A DNA stretch of 9,331 nucleotides from Hyphomonadaceae bacterium. GTDB lineage: Bacteria > Pseudomonadota > Alphaproteobacteria > Caulobacterales > Aquidulcibacteraceae. Positions 1-6,880 of the stretch are shown here, in pieces. Positions within the stretch are counted from its first letter, which is position 1; each line of letters opens with the position of its first letter. The notes beneath the pieces are model-generated. The model was not told the DNA's origin and did not search any database. It saw only the letters and a program-made list of their open reading frames with translations. A program made the position numbers and the translations under genes. The DNA is taken from positions 1-9,331 of the forward strand of contig JAEUMU010000057.1 of NCBI GenBank assembly GCA_016791325.1, written 5' to 3'.

Positions 1-25
1 GGCGGCCAAAGTCGCCGGCAACACA

Positions 26-54
26 GGCCCCCGGATCGGGGGCCGCAGCGTTTT
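26..54 (+). terminator. Terminator-like hairpin of an upstream, off-window gene
   Basis: A perfect 8-bp inverted repeat (26-33 GGCCCCCG and 37-44 CGGGGGCC) with a 3-base GAT loop is followed six bases later by TTTT at 51-54. This resembles a rho-independent terminator for a transcript entering from the left, although the T run is short and displaced from the stem. It could also lie in the 5' leader of the peptidase gene that starts at 69. No coding sequence is visible in positions 1-68. Confidence 0.5.
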
Positions 55-68
55 GGGGCTCAAACCTT

Positions 69-2249
69 ATGAAATCGCACCTACTCGCCGCGAGCATTCT
101 CGCGCTCGCCACCGCGCTTGCCGGCTGCGCCTCCACAGGCGCCGCCGCGCCGACATCGGCGCAATATCAGGCTGCGCAATCGGAGGTCGCTCGCTTGACC
201 GCGGAAGCTAATCAAAACGCTCTGCTCGCGCCTTGGACTGGCCCCTATGGTGGCGTGCCGCCCTGGGATCGCGCCCAGCCGGCCGCCTTCCCAGCGGCCT
301 TCGAAACGGGCATCGCCCTGCAAGCGGCCGAAATCGACGCCATCGCCAACAATCCCGCCCAGCCCACGTTCGAGAACACGATCGCCGCGATGGAGAACGC
401 AGGGCGCCACCTCGATCGCGCCACCCTGCTCTCCGCCGTACTGGCCGCCAATGTATCGACGCCGGAAGTCCAAGCGCTGCAGGCGGAATGGTCGCCGCGG
501 CTGACGCGCGCGGGCAACGCCATCACGTTCAACCGCGCCCTGTTCGCGCGCATCGACAATCTGCATCAGCGCCGCGCCAGCCTCGGCCTCAACGCCGAAC
601 AATTGCGCCTGCTTGAGCGCACGCACGCCAGCTTCGTACGCCAAGGCGCGGCGCTCACGCCCGAACAGCAGGAGCGCCTGGGCGCCATCAACACCGAACT
701 GTCTTCGGCGTTCACGGAATTCAACCGCCGCCTTCTGGCTGATGAAAACACAGCGATCTTCATCAACCGTCGCGCCGATCTCGACGGGCTGCCGCAAAGC
801 ATGATCGATTCCTATGCGGCCGCCGCGGCTGAGCGCGGCCAGGCTGGGCGTTGGGCGGTAGTGAACACGCGCTCAAGCGTGGATCCGTTCCTGACCTTTT
901 CCTCCAACCGCCGCCTGCGTGAGCAAGTGTGGCGCGCGTTCAAGAATCGCGGCGATAACGGCGACGGCAACGACACCAACGCAATCATTGCGCAGATCAT
1001 GCAATTGCGCGCCGAACGTGCGCAGCTTCTGGGCTTCCCCACCCACGCCCATTACCGCATGGATGACACCATGGCGCGCGATCCCGCGCGCGCGCAGGAA
1101 TTGATGATGCGGGTGTGGCGCCCGGCCGTGGCGCGCGTGCGCGAGGAAGTGGCCGACATGCAAGCCATCGCCAACCGCCGCGGCGATCGCATCACCATCG
1201 AGCCGTGGGATTATCTCTATTACGCCGAGCTGGTGCGCCGTGATCGTTACAGCCTCGATCAGAACGAGGTCCGCGCCTACTTCCAGCTCGACAACATGGT
1301 GCAGGGCGCCTTCTACATGGCCGAGCAGCTCTATGGGCTGACGTTCCATGAGATCACCGGTCAGGTGCCGGTTTTCCAAGCCGACGTGCGCGTGTTCGAA
1401 GTGCGCGATCGCGACGGCTCGTATCAGGGCCTGTTCTATCTGGACAATTTCGCACGAAGCGGAAAGCGCTCGGGCGCCTGGGCGCAGGGCTATCAAGGCC
1501 ACGAAACGTTCACCGGCCGCACCGTCACGCCGATCACATCCAACAACAACAATTTCGTGCGCGGCGCCGAAGGTCAGCCGATCCTAATCTCGCTCGACGA
1601 CGCGCAGACCCTCTTCCACGAATTCGGCCACGCGCTGCACGGGCTGCTCTCGGAAGTGAATTATCCGGGCCTTTCGGTGACGCCCCGCGACTATGTAGAG
1701 TTTCCCAGCCAGGTGCATGAGCATTGGGTGCTGACGCGCCCGATCCTCGATCGCTTCGCGCGCCACTACCAAACCGGCGCGCCAATGCCGCAATCGCTGG
1801 TGGATCGCATCGAACGCGCCTCCACGTTCAATCAGGGCTACCAAACGGTGGAGTATCTCTCTTCCGCGCTGGTCGATATGGCCATGCATAACCGGCCCGA
1901 CGCGGTGACGGATCCGGACGCGTTTGAACGTGACACGCTGGCCGCCATCGGTATGCCGCGTGAAATGGTGATGCGCCATCGGCTGCCGCAATTCGGGCAT
2001 TTGTTCTCAAGCGATTCCTATTCGGCCGGCTATTACTCCTATCTCTGGTCGGAGGTTATGGATGCCGACACGTGGGAGATGTTCGAGGCCAGCGGCAACG
2101 TGTTTGACCCCACGGCGGCGGCGGGCATGCGCAACATCATCCTCGCGCCCGGCAACTCCACTGATCGGGCGGAAGCTTACCGCCAATTCCGCGGCCGCGA
2201 TCCGGATGTAAATGCCTTGCTGCGCGTGCGCGGTTTCCCGACCGAGTAG
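69..2249 (+). CDS. dcp: M3 family zinc metallopeptidase, Dcp-like peptidyl-dipeptidase, lipoprotein
   Basis: This 726-residue protein belongs to the M3 (thimet oligopeptidase/Dcp) family, which cleaves short peptides; Dcp removes C-terminal dipeptides. The zinc site is intact: HEFGH at residues 517-521 (H517, H521 ligands, E518 catalytic) and the third ligand E544 in DYVEFPSQ, two residues nearer than in thimet oligopeptidase. The C-terminal substrate-binding block SAGYYSYLWSEVMDAD is also present. The N-terminal NALLAPWTGPYGGVPP block is typical of Dcp. Residues 1-20 form a lipoprotein signal peptide with lipobox LAGC (lipidated Cys20, Ala at +2), so envelope anchoring, probably in the outer membrane, is inferred; it would degrade peptides in the periplasm. 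The ATG at 69 is chosen because it gives this signal sequence; the Shine-Dalgarno is weak (GGGG about 10 bases upstream). The gene appears monocistronic. Confidence 0.93.
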   Translation: MKSHLLAASILALATALAGCASTGAAAPTSAQYQAAQSEVARLTAEANQNALLAPWTGPYGGVPPWDRAQPAAFPAAFETGIALQAAEIDAIANNPAQPTFENTIAAMENAGRHLDRATLLSAVLAANVSTPEVQALQAEWSPRLTRAGNAITFNRALFARIDNLHQRRASLGLNAEQLRLLERTHASFVRQGAALTPEQQERLGAINTELSSAFTEFNRRLLADENTAIFINRRADLDGLPQSMIDSYAAAAAERGQAGRWAVVNTRSSVDPFLTFSSNRRLREQVWRAFKNRGDNGDGNDTNAIIAQIMQLRAERAQLLGFPTHAHYRMDDTMARDPARAQELMMRVWRPAVARVREEVADMQAIANRRGDRITIEPWDYLYYAELVRRDRYSLDQNEVRAYFQLDNMVQGAFYMAEQLYGLTFHEITGQVPVFQADVRVFEVRDRDGSYQGLFYLDNFARSGKRSGAWAQGYQGHETFTGRTVTPITSNNNNFVRGAEGQPILISLDDAQTLFHEFGHALHGLLSEVNYPGLSVTPRDYVEFPSQVHEHWVLTRPILDRFARHYQTGAPMPQSLVDRIERASTFNQGYQTVEYLSSALVDMAMHNRPDAVTDPDAFERDTLAAIGMPREMVMRHRLPQFGHLFSSDSYSAGYYSYLWSEVMDADTWEMFEASGNVFDPTAAAGMRNIILAPGNSTDRAEAYRQFRGRDPDVNALLRVRGFPTE

Positions 2250-2308
2250 GGCGCAATGCCCGGCGTGGCGATGCGGCCGCTGAGCCGTACCGCCACGCCG
2301 CTGCGCCC
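2249..2308. terminator. Bidirectional hairpin between convergent genes
   Basis: Three nested stems fill the whole gap between two convergent genes: GGGCGCA (2249-2255) with TGCGCCC (2302-2308), GGCGTGGCG (2262-2270) with CGCCACGCC (2291-2299), and TGCGGC (2272-2277) with GCCGTA (2284-2289, one G-T pair). The outer arms touch the last base of the peptidase stop codon and the stop of the minus-strand gene. There is no T tract on either side, so intrinsic termination is uncertain. It may instead act as a 3'-end stabiliser for both mRNAs. Confidence 0.55.
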
Positions 2309-2664
2309 TAGCGCTTGTCGATAAAGGGCTCAAACCCGCCCCAGATCATGCGCTTGCCATCGAACACCTGGGCGTATTCCTGATTCTTCATGCGCGGATC
2401 GGCCATAACTCTGGCCATTACCTCGTCGCGATGGGCGCGGGATTGATAGAGCGCGTAGGAAAAGACCACAATTTCATCGTCATTCGCCATCACGGCGCGG
2501 GGAAACGATGTCAGCTCGCCATATGGCACGTCATCGGCGACGGCTTCGACATAACCGGTGGCGCCATGCTCAAGCCAAACCTCACACGCCTTGCGAGCCA
2601 TATCCTTGTAAGCATCCAGATTTTGCTTCGGAACCGCGAGCACGAAGCCATCCACATAAGCCAT
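2308..2664 (-). CDS. DUF1428 family protein (YbaA-like)
   Basis: This 118-residue protein matches the DUF1428/YbaA family along its full length: MAYVDGFVLAVPK at the start, VEAVADDVPYGELTSFPRAV in the middle, and FDGKRMIWGGFEPF near the C terminus. The family adopts a small dimeric alpha/beta-barrel (ferredoxin-like) fold related to antibiotic-biosynthesis monooxygenases; its reaction is not established. No signal peptide is seen, so it is probably cytoplasmic. The open frame continues far upstream, but the ATG at 2662-2664 is the right start: it matches the family N terminus and has AAGGAG seven bases upstream. It stands alone, divergent from the secreted-protein gene at 2785. Confidence 0.9.
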   Translation of the reverse strand: MAYVDGFVLAVPKQNLDAYKDMARKACEVWLEHGATGYVEAVADDVPYGELTSFPRAVMANDDEIVVFSYALYQSRAHRDEVMARVMADPRMKNQEYAQVFDGKRMIWGGFEPFIDKR

Positions 2665-2670
2665 TGGCGA

Positions 2671-2679
2671 TCTCCTTCT
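2671..2679 (-). promoter_or_regulatory. Shine-Dalgarno fixing the DUF1428 start
   Basis: Read on the minus strand this is AGAAGGAGA, with AAGGAG spaced seven bases from the ATG at 2664. It is decisive because the frame is open for hundreds of bases upstream. Confidence 0.8.
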
Positions 2680-2729
2680 AATGGTACGCAATATCAAGGA
2701 CGTTGCATCGGGCGAGCGGCCGACAAGGT

Positions 2730-2749
2730 GATTCAGCTTGGATTCAGCT
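2730..2749 (+). promoter_or_regulatory. Direct-repeat operator candidate, GATTCAGCT twice at 11-bp period
   Basis: The 9-mer GATTCAGCT occurs at 2730-2738 and again, identically, at 2741-2749. The 11-bp period puts both copies on the same DNA face, the arrangement bound by dimers of OmpR/PhoB-type response regulators. It lies 35 bp before the start codon at 2785, where a promoter would be expected, and about 65 bp upstream of the divergent DUF1428 start. The regulator's identity is not deducible from this window. Confidence 0.45.
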
Positions 2750-2784
2750 GCGCGGGCGCAGCGTTTGGATGGGAGCCTTGTGTC

Positions 2785-3225
2785 ATGCGTAAACTCACCG
2801 CCTTCGTGGCGGCCGCAGCGTTCGCGCTGGCGGCCATTTCCCCCGCCGCCGCCGACGCCCGCGATGGCCGTCGCGATTATCGTGATGGACGCGGCTATTA
2901 CAGCTACGACCGCGGCTACGGAGGCCATCACCGCCACCGGCGCGATCGCGACAATGACGCAGCAGTGGCAGCCGGGGTTGTCGGCCTTGTGCTCGGCTTG
3001 GCGCTCGGCGCGGCCGCCAGCCAGCCCTCCGCGCCCCCGCCGCCCCGCTACTATGCGCCGCCGCCGCCGCTGCCGCGCTATTATGACGACGGCTACAGCG
3101 GCGGTTATGGGCGATCCGCTTACGCGGACGATTACGGCTATAGCGAGCCGCCGCCGCGCCTTTGCCGCGAGCGGCAATGGGATCGCTACGCAAATCAATA
3201 CGTGGTCGTCGACACGCCCTGCTGA
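2785..3225 (+). CDS. Small secreted Gly/Tyr/Pro-rich protein with a glycine-zipper segment
   Basis: I do not recognise a named family for this 146-residue protein. Residues 1-23 are a Sec signal peptide (MRK, Ala-rich core, cleavage after Ala23). A basic, Gly/Tyr/His-rich stretch (about 26-58) is followed by a hydrophobic segment (59-78) with glycines at 64, 67, 71 and 75, a glycine-zipper pattern. Then comes a Pro/Tyr-rich region (81-120) with PPPP runs, and a conserved-looking C terminus with two cysteines, Cys127 and Cys146. The layout suggests a periplasmic or outer-membrane-associated envelope protein of the glycine-zipper/RcnB-like type; function is unknown. The ATG at 2785 is preferred over upstream in-frame ATGs because it creates the signal peptide and has GGGAG nine bases upstream (2771-2775). 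The GATTCAGCT repeat immediately upstream suggests regulated, perhaps envelope-stress, expression. Confidence 0.72.
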   Translation: MRKLTAFVAAAAFALAAISPAAADARDGRRDYRDGRGYYSYDRGYGGHHRHRRDRDNDAAVAAGVVGLVLGLALGAAASQPSAPPPPRYYAPPPPLPRYYDDGYSGGYGRSAYADDYGYSEPPPRLCRERQWDRYANQYVVVDTPC

Positions 3226-3286
3226 GCGCCACAACTTTTTGCAGCCCGCTCCATAATTTGTTCCCGCCCATGCGCTAGAATGACGT

Positions 3287-3709
3287 ATGCGATACGTATG
3301 CGATGCGCCTGGCGGCAAGACTTGGTTCCGGCTTGAAAGCGAAGCGGAGGCCGAAGCGGAGGCGCGCGACTTGCGCCATGCTGTCGACAAATACTTTCGC
3401 CGCGCCGAGGCGGCAGCCCGCGAGAGCTATCGCGCGCCGGCTGGCGCACCGACGTTTGAGCAAGCGATCGGCCTGAAAGACCATGTCGCCCGCTCCATGC
3501 CGCTGTTCCTGACGCTGCGCGCCGACGACGGCGAGGGCTTGGCGACGGCCATGCTGCCGCCCGAAGGCCGCAACCAGGCCCATTTCCGCACCGTCATCGT
3601 CGGCCCGGGCAACACCGACCCTTATCCCGCCCATGCCGCCGCGATTGCAGCGCTCGCCGCGTATTTCGGCGTCGCGCTAGAGCGCGACGCCTGCTTCCCT
3701 TACGCCTGA
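3287..3709 (+). CDS. Conserved-looking hypothetical protein, 140 aa
   Basis: I do not recognise a named family. The protein is soluble, with no signal or membrane segment. It begins MRYVCDAPGGKTWFRL, has an acidic Glu-Ala repeat helix at residues 17-26 (encoded by an imperfect 12-bp repeat), and continues as an alpha/beta sequence ending in ACFPYA. The ATG at 3287 has no Shine-Dalgarno. A TAGAAT hexamer at 3276-3281 sits where a -10 box would place transcription start at or next to the ATG, so a leaderless mRNA is possible; no convincing -35 was found. The start codon lies inside an exact 11-bp tandem duplication. The stop is one base from the stop of the convergent lipoprotein gene. Coding is supported by the long open frame and strong high-GC codon bias. 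Confidence 0.7.
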   Translation: MRYVCDAPGGKTWFRLESEAEAEAEARDLRHAVDKYFRRAEAAARESYRAPAGAPTFEQAIGLKDHVARSMPLFLTLRADDGEGLATAMLPPEGRNQAHFRTVIVGPGNTDPYPAHAAAIAALAAYFGVALERDACFPYA

Positions 3710-3710
3710 C

Positions 3711-4313
3711 TCACTTATCGGTCTGGGCCGCTGGCGCTGGCGCTGGCGCAGCCGAGAGCACTCGCGCACCAGCGAAGCACGGCGCGATCGTGCACGTGCG
3801 CATCAGCAAACGCGCGATGTAGCGGCCGTTTTCGGCGGGCACGAACTCCGCGACCGGATAATCATCCTCCAGCAGATCGCTGGCTACCACGCCGCCTTGC
3901 GGGGCAATCAATTCGAAATCGACATTGGAGCATTCGTTATCGCATGCGCCGATGAAGCGATACGGTGTGCCAGCGACAAGATCGACATGCCAGCGATGAT
4001 CGGCGCTCGGCTGCATCGGCACGATGACATCCTCAAAGCCTGCCGCCGGCGCCATACCGGAACCGAAATTCGCCTGCACGTCATCGAGATAGCCGCGCAC
4101 CAGGCCCTCGAGCTGGCCGCGCTGTTCAGCGTTGATGCTAGCCTGCTGCACATTGCCCGCGCGCTCGAGCACAGTCGGCGCTTGAGCCCCTTCCGGCGTG
4201 TTCGGGATTGACGGCCCCGCCCCGCCCCCGCCGGCTGCGCCGGTGAGACCAGGAACCGCGTCGCATGCGGCCAGCGCCAATACCGCCGCGGCGGCCAAAA
4301 CCAATCGCTTCAT
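3711..4313 (-). CDS. Predicted lipoprotein with a PPC-like beta-sandwich domain
   Basis: This 200-residue protein has a clear lipoprotein signal: MKR, a hydrophobic Ala/Leu core, and lipobox LAAC with Cys17. Residue 18 is Asp, which in E. coli retains lipoproteins in the inner membrane; whether the rule holds here is unknown. A Gly-rich linker (25-33) and a helical stretch (about 46-82) precede a beta-rich domain (about 93-187). Its pattern (W-x-V-x-L near 108-112, VDFELIAPQG at 131-140, ENGRYIARL at 161-169) resembles bacterial pre-peptidase C-terminal (PPC) domains; this is a by-eye assignment. Cys124/Cys128 and Cys174/Cys179 could form disulfides. The tail is Ala/Pro-rich. The ATG at 4311-4313 is chosen for the signal peptide and AGGAGGG seven bases upstream (4321-4327), although the frame is open further upstream. 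No partner gene is evident. Confidence 0.82.
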   Translation of the reverse strand: MKRLVLAAAAVLALAACDAVPGLTGAAGGGGAGPSIPNTPEGAQAPTVLERAGNVQQASINAEQRGQLEGLVRGYLDDVQANFGSGMAPAAGFEDVIVPMQPSADHRWHVDLVAGTPYRFIGACDNECSNVDFELIAPQGGVVASDLLEDDYPVAEFVPAENGRYIARLLMRTCTIAPCFAGARVLSAAPAPAPAAQTDK

Positions 4314-4331
4314 GCAAATCCCCTCCTCGAA

Positions 4332-4506
4332 ACGTGGCTCAAGCCGTAGCGTGGGGCGCAAGCCACGTCGAGCGCAAGCGCCATCCTTGTTGGCACGCGC
4401 GGCCGAAAATCTTCGTGCGGCCCCGAAAGGGCTGGGCGTGGTGGGCGCCCCTGACTGGTGCGCCTGTGAGGGCGCGAACTTCAGGGACCAATCCCTCACG
4501 CGACGG
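4332..4506. other. Structured intergenic element: possible small RNA or mRNA leader
   Basis: This fills most of the 236-bp gap between the lipoprotein start and the preceding co-directional gene. Inverted repeats seen directly: CCGT-A-GCGTGGGG (4344-4356) with CC-T-CACGC-G-ACGG (4494-4506), a long closing stem; ACGTGGCT (4332-4339) with AGCCACGT (4361-4368), a perfect 8-bp hairpin five bases upstream of the lipoprotein Shine-Dalgarno; CCCTGA (4449-4454) with TCAGGG (4481-4486) enclosing GCGCC (4460-4464) with GGCGC (4471-4475); and AGGGA-CCAA-TCCCT at 4483-4496. The first two stems share bases and exclude each other. I considered 6S RNA because of the length (about 160 nt) and closing stem, but cannot match its conserved bubble sequences. 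The strand is unresolved: the closing stem pairs slightly better as plus-strand RNA (a G-U pair), while the context favours a minus-strand leader. No strong promoter is visible. Confidence 0.3.
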
Positions 4507-4549
4507 CGGTGGAGGGATGATCCGGCCGCTGCGGTGGGGCGGCTCGCTG

Positions 4550-4969
4550 CTAGCGGATCGTCTGCTCCGGCGACCAGCGGCGCATCGGCGAGAACCGTTT
4601 TTGTTGATGCGCGTTGGTGGGCCGCAGCACGCGCGTGAGCCGGCCTTCGCGCGCCATGCGTGCGTAAATGGCATCCCAATCGCTCTCTGCCTCGCCCTGC
4701 CAATGCGCGACCGAAGCTTCATCACACCAGCGCATCAGCTTCGGCATGACGGCGCGGTGGGCGCCGCTATCGCGATAAGCCTTCATCGCCTCTTCGCTGG
4801 CCCAGGCCGTGCGCGTCCAGAAAACGAGGCGACCCTCAAGCAAAAGCGCGCCGCCAATAAAGCCAGGCGCAGCCGCGGCCTCGCGGGCGCTGGCGGCGGC
4901 CTCGCGCAGAAATGCTGGCAAGGTGAAGAAGGAACGCAGGCGCAAGCGCGTGATGGAATTGAACGCCAC
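4550..4969 (-). CDS. Small monooxygenase-fold protein (ABM/DUF3291-like)
   Basis: This 139-residue cytoplasmic protein resembles the antibiotic-biosynthesis-monooxygenase/DUF3291-type dimeric alpha/beta-barrel family, related to spheroidene-monooxygenase-like proteins. Diagnostic blocks are MAFNSITRLRLRS at the start, APGFIGGALLLEGRLVFWT (34-52), and AMKAYRDSGAHRAVMPKLM (61-79) followed by WCDEASVAHW (81-90). The substrate is unknown, and these folds do not always have enzyme activity. The start is GTG (4967-4969): an in-frame TAA four codons upstream excludes any earlier start, and the N terminus matches the family. The Shine-Dalgarno is poor, so translation may depend on read-through from lepA, whose stop is 52 bp upstream in the same direction. 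Confidence 0.72.
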   Translation of the reverse strand: MAFNSITRLRLRSFFTLPAFLREAAASAREAAAAPGFIGGALLLEGRLVFWTRTAWASEEAMKAYRDSGAHRAVMPKLMRWCDEASVAHWQGEAESDWDAIYARMAREGRLTRVLRPTNAHQQKRFSPMRRWSPEQTIR

Positions 4970-5021
4970 GTAGAAAGCTTAGCGCCGCACGCGCGACGCG
5001 CGCAATCGGCTGGCGGCCGTG

Positions 5022-6827
5022 CTAGTCCCCATCCATCTTGAGCGCCGCTATGAACGCTTCCTGCGGGATTTCCACCTTCCCGAACTGGCGCATTTTCTTT
5101 TTGCCCTCTTTCTGCTTGTCGAGCAGCTTGCGCTTGCGGGTGATGTCGCCGCCATAGCATTTTGCGGTGACATCTTTGCGCAGGGCCGAGATGGTTTCGC
5201 GCGCGATGATGCGCCCGCCGATGGCGGCTTGAATTGGAATCTTGAACAGGTGCTGCGGGATCAGCTCCTTTAGCTTTTCACACATGGCCCGGCCTCGGCT
5301 TTCGGCGCGGTCCGCGTGGACCAGCATGGAAAGCGCATCCACCGGCTCATCGTTCACGAGGATCGACATCTTTACCAGGTTGCCGGCGCGGTGATCGATG
5401 ATCTGATAATCGAAGCTGGCGTAGCCCTTGGAAACGCTCTTCAGCCGATCATAGAAATCGAACACGACTTCGTTGAGCGGCAGCTCATAAACGAGCATGG
5501 CGCGCGCGCCGACATAGTTCGGATCCTTCTGAATGCCGCGGCGATCCTGGCAGAGCTTAATGATGGAACCGAGATATTCATCAGGCGTGAGGATCGTGGC
5601 CTTGATCCAGGGCTCCTCGATTTCCTTGATGTGCACCACATCGGGCAGATCGGCTGGATTGTGCAGCTCGATCACTTCGCCCTTGTTCATATGTACGCGG
5701 TACACCACCGAAGGCGCGGTGGCGATGAGATCGAGATCGAACTCCCGCGAGAGCCGCTCTTGGATGATCTCCAGATGCAACAAGCCAAGGAAGCCGCAGC
5801 GGAAGCCAAAACCCAGCGCCGCGGAGGTTTCCATCTCGAAAGAGAAGCTGGCGTCGTTGAGGCGCAGCTTACTCATGGCGGCGCGCAAATCCTCGAACTT
5901 GGCCGCATCCGTGGGAAATAGGCCGCAAAATACTACGGGCTGCGCGGGCTTGAAGCCTGGCAAGGCGGCGGCGGTTTCTTTGCGATATTCGGTGATGGTG
6001 TCGCCGACGCGCGCATCGGCCACTTCTTTGATGCTGGCAGTAAAGACGCCGATTTCACCTGGGCCAAGCTCGGCCACGTCTTGGCGCTTGGGCCGCAGCA
6101 CGCCGAGCGTATCGACATTGTAGTCGGCGCCGGTCTGCATCAGCTTGATGCGCATGCCCTTCTTGACCACGCCATCGATGACGCGGAACAGGACGACAAC
6201 GCCAAGATATGAATCGTACCAGGCATCCACCAGCAGGGCCTTAAGCGGCGCGGCGGCGTCGCCGTGCTGCGGCGGCGGCAGGCGGGTGACGATGGCTTCC
6301 AACAATTCGTCGATGCCGGCGCCGGTTTTTCCCGAAGCCAGGATGGCTTGGCTCGCGTCGAGCCCGATCACGTCCTCGATCTGCTGTTTCACGCGCTCGG
6401 GCTCGGCCGCGGGCAGATCGATCTTGTTGAGCACCGGCACAATCTCGAGATTGTTGTCGAGCGCCTGATAGACGTTGGCGAGGGTCTGCGCCTCGACGCC
6501 CTGGGACGCATCCACGATCAGCAGCGCGCCTTCGCACGCCGCCAGGCTGCGCGAGACCTCGTAGGCGAAGTCCACGTGGCCGGGGGTGTCCATCAGGTTG
6601 AGGACGTAATCCTTGCCATCCTTGGCGCGGTAGTCGAGGCGTACGGTCTGCGCCTTGATGGTGATGCCCCGCTCCTTCTCGATATCCATTGAGTCGAGCA
6701 CTTGCTCGGTCATCTCGCGCGCTGACAGCGCGCCCGTCTGCTGGATCAGGCGGTCGGACAGAGTGCTCTTGCCGTGGTCGATATGGGCCACGATCGAGAA
6801 ATTGCGGATGCGGTCGCGGGGCGTCAT
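5022..6827 (-). CDS. lepA: Elongation factor 4 (LepA), ribosomal back-translocase GTPase
   Basis: Full-length LepA/EF4 of 601 residues (E. coli LepA has 599). It binds ribosomes and hydrolyses GTP; proposed roles are back-translocation or recovery of stalled ribosomes under ionic stress, and 30S assembly. All GTPase motifs are present: G1 AHIDHGKST (14-22), G2 around RGITI (53-57), G3 DTPGH (80-84, with catalytic His84), G4 NKID (134-137), and G5 SGK. The LepA-specific C-terminal domain is complete, with [20 protein letters not shown] near the end. The ATG at 6825-6827 gives the family N terminus [19 protein letters not shown]; no clear Shine-Dalgarno is seen. It lies 53 bp after the membrane-protein gene and 52 bp before the ABM-fold gene, all in one direction, so cotranscription is plausible. 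Confidence 0.98.
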   Translation of the reverse strand: MTPRDRIRNFSIVAHIDHGKSTLSDRLIQQTGALSAREMTEQVLDSMDIEKERGITIKAQTVRLDYRAKDGKDYVLNLMDTPGHVDFAYEVSRSLAACEGALLIVDASQGVEAQTLANVYQALDNNLEIVPVLNKIDLPAAEPERVKQQIEDVIGLDASQAILASGKTGAGIDELLEAIVTRLPPPQHGDAAAPLKALLVDAWYDSYLGVVVLFRVIDGVVKKGMRIKLMQTGADYNVDTLGVLRPKRQDVAELGPGEIGVFTASIKEVADARVGDTITEYRKETAAALPGFKPAQPVVFCGLFPTDAAKFEDLRAAMSKLRLNDASFSFEMETSAALGFGFRCGFLGLLHLEIIQERLSREFDLDLIATAPSVVYRVHMNKGEVIELHNPADLPDVVHIKEIEEPWIKATILTPDEYLGSIIKLCQDRRGIQKDPNYVGARAMLVYELPLNEVVFDFYDRLKSVSKGYASFDYQIIDHRAGNLVKMSILVNDEPVDALSMLVHADRAESRGRAMCEKLKELIPQHLFKIPIQAAIGGRIIARETISALRKDVTAKCYGGDITRKRKLLDKQKEGKKKMRQFGKVEIPQEAFIAALKMDGD

Positions 6828-6880
6828 GTGGGGCGGTTAGGTATAGACGCCCGCCCGAGGCGCCAAGCGCGCGGGCTGCG

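Noticed and set aside
2431..2784. Upstream in-frame extension of the secreted-protein gene on the plus strand
   Set aside because: It overlaps the DUF1428 gene antisense and would bury the signal peptide that begins at 2785.
3253..3281. Full sigma70 promoter for the 140-aa gene
   Set aside because: TAGAAT resembles a -10 box, but no -35 hexamer lies at an acceptable distance.
2665..3390. Upstream extension of the DUF1428 frame to 360 codons on the minus strand
   Set aside because: The family N terminus and a strong Shine-Dalgarno fix the start at 2664; the extension covers another gene and has low-complexity composition.
4344..4506. 6S RNA (ssrS)
   Set aside because: Length and closing stem fit, but I could not identify the conserved bubble and 3' sequences, and no strong promoter is visible. 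It is kept only as an unidentified structured element.
4314..4703. N-terminal extension of the lipoprotein frame
   Set aside because: The lipoprotein signal and AGGAGGG support the ATG at 4313; the extension crosses the structured gap and the end of the next gene with no recognisable domain.
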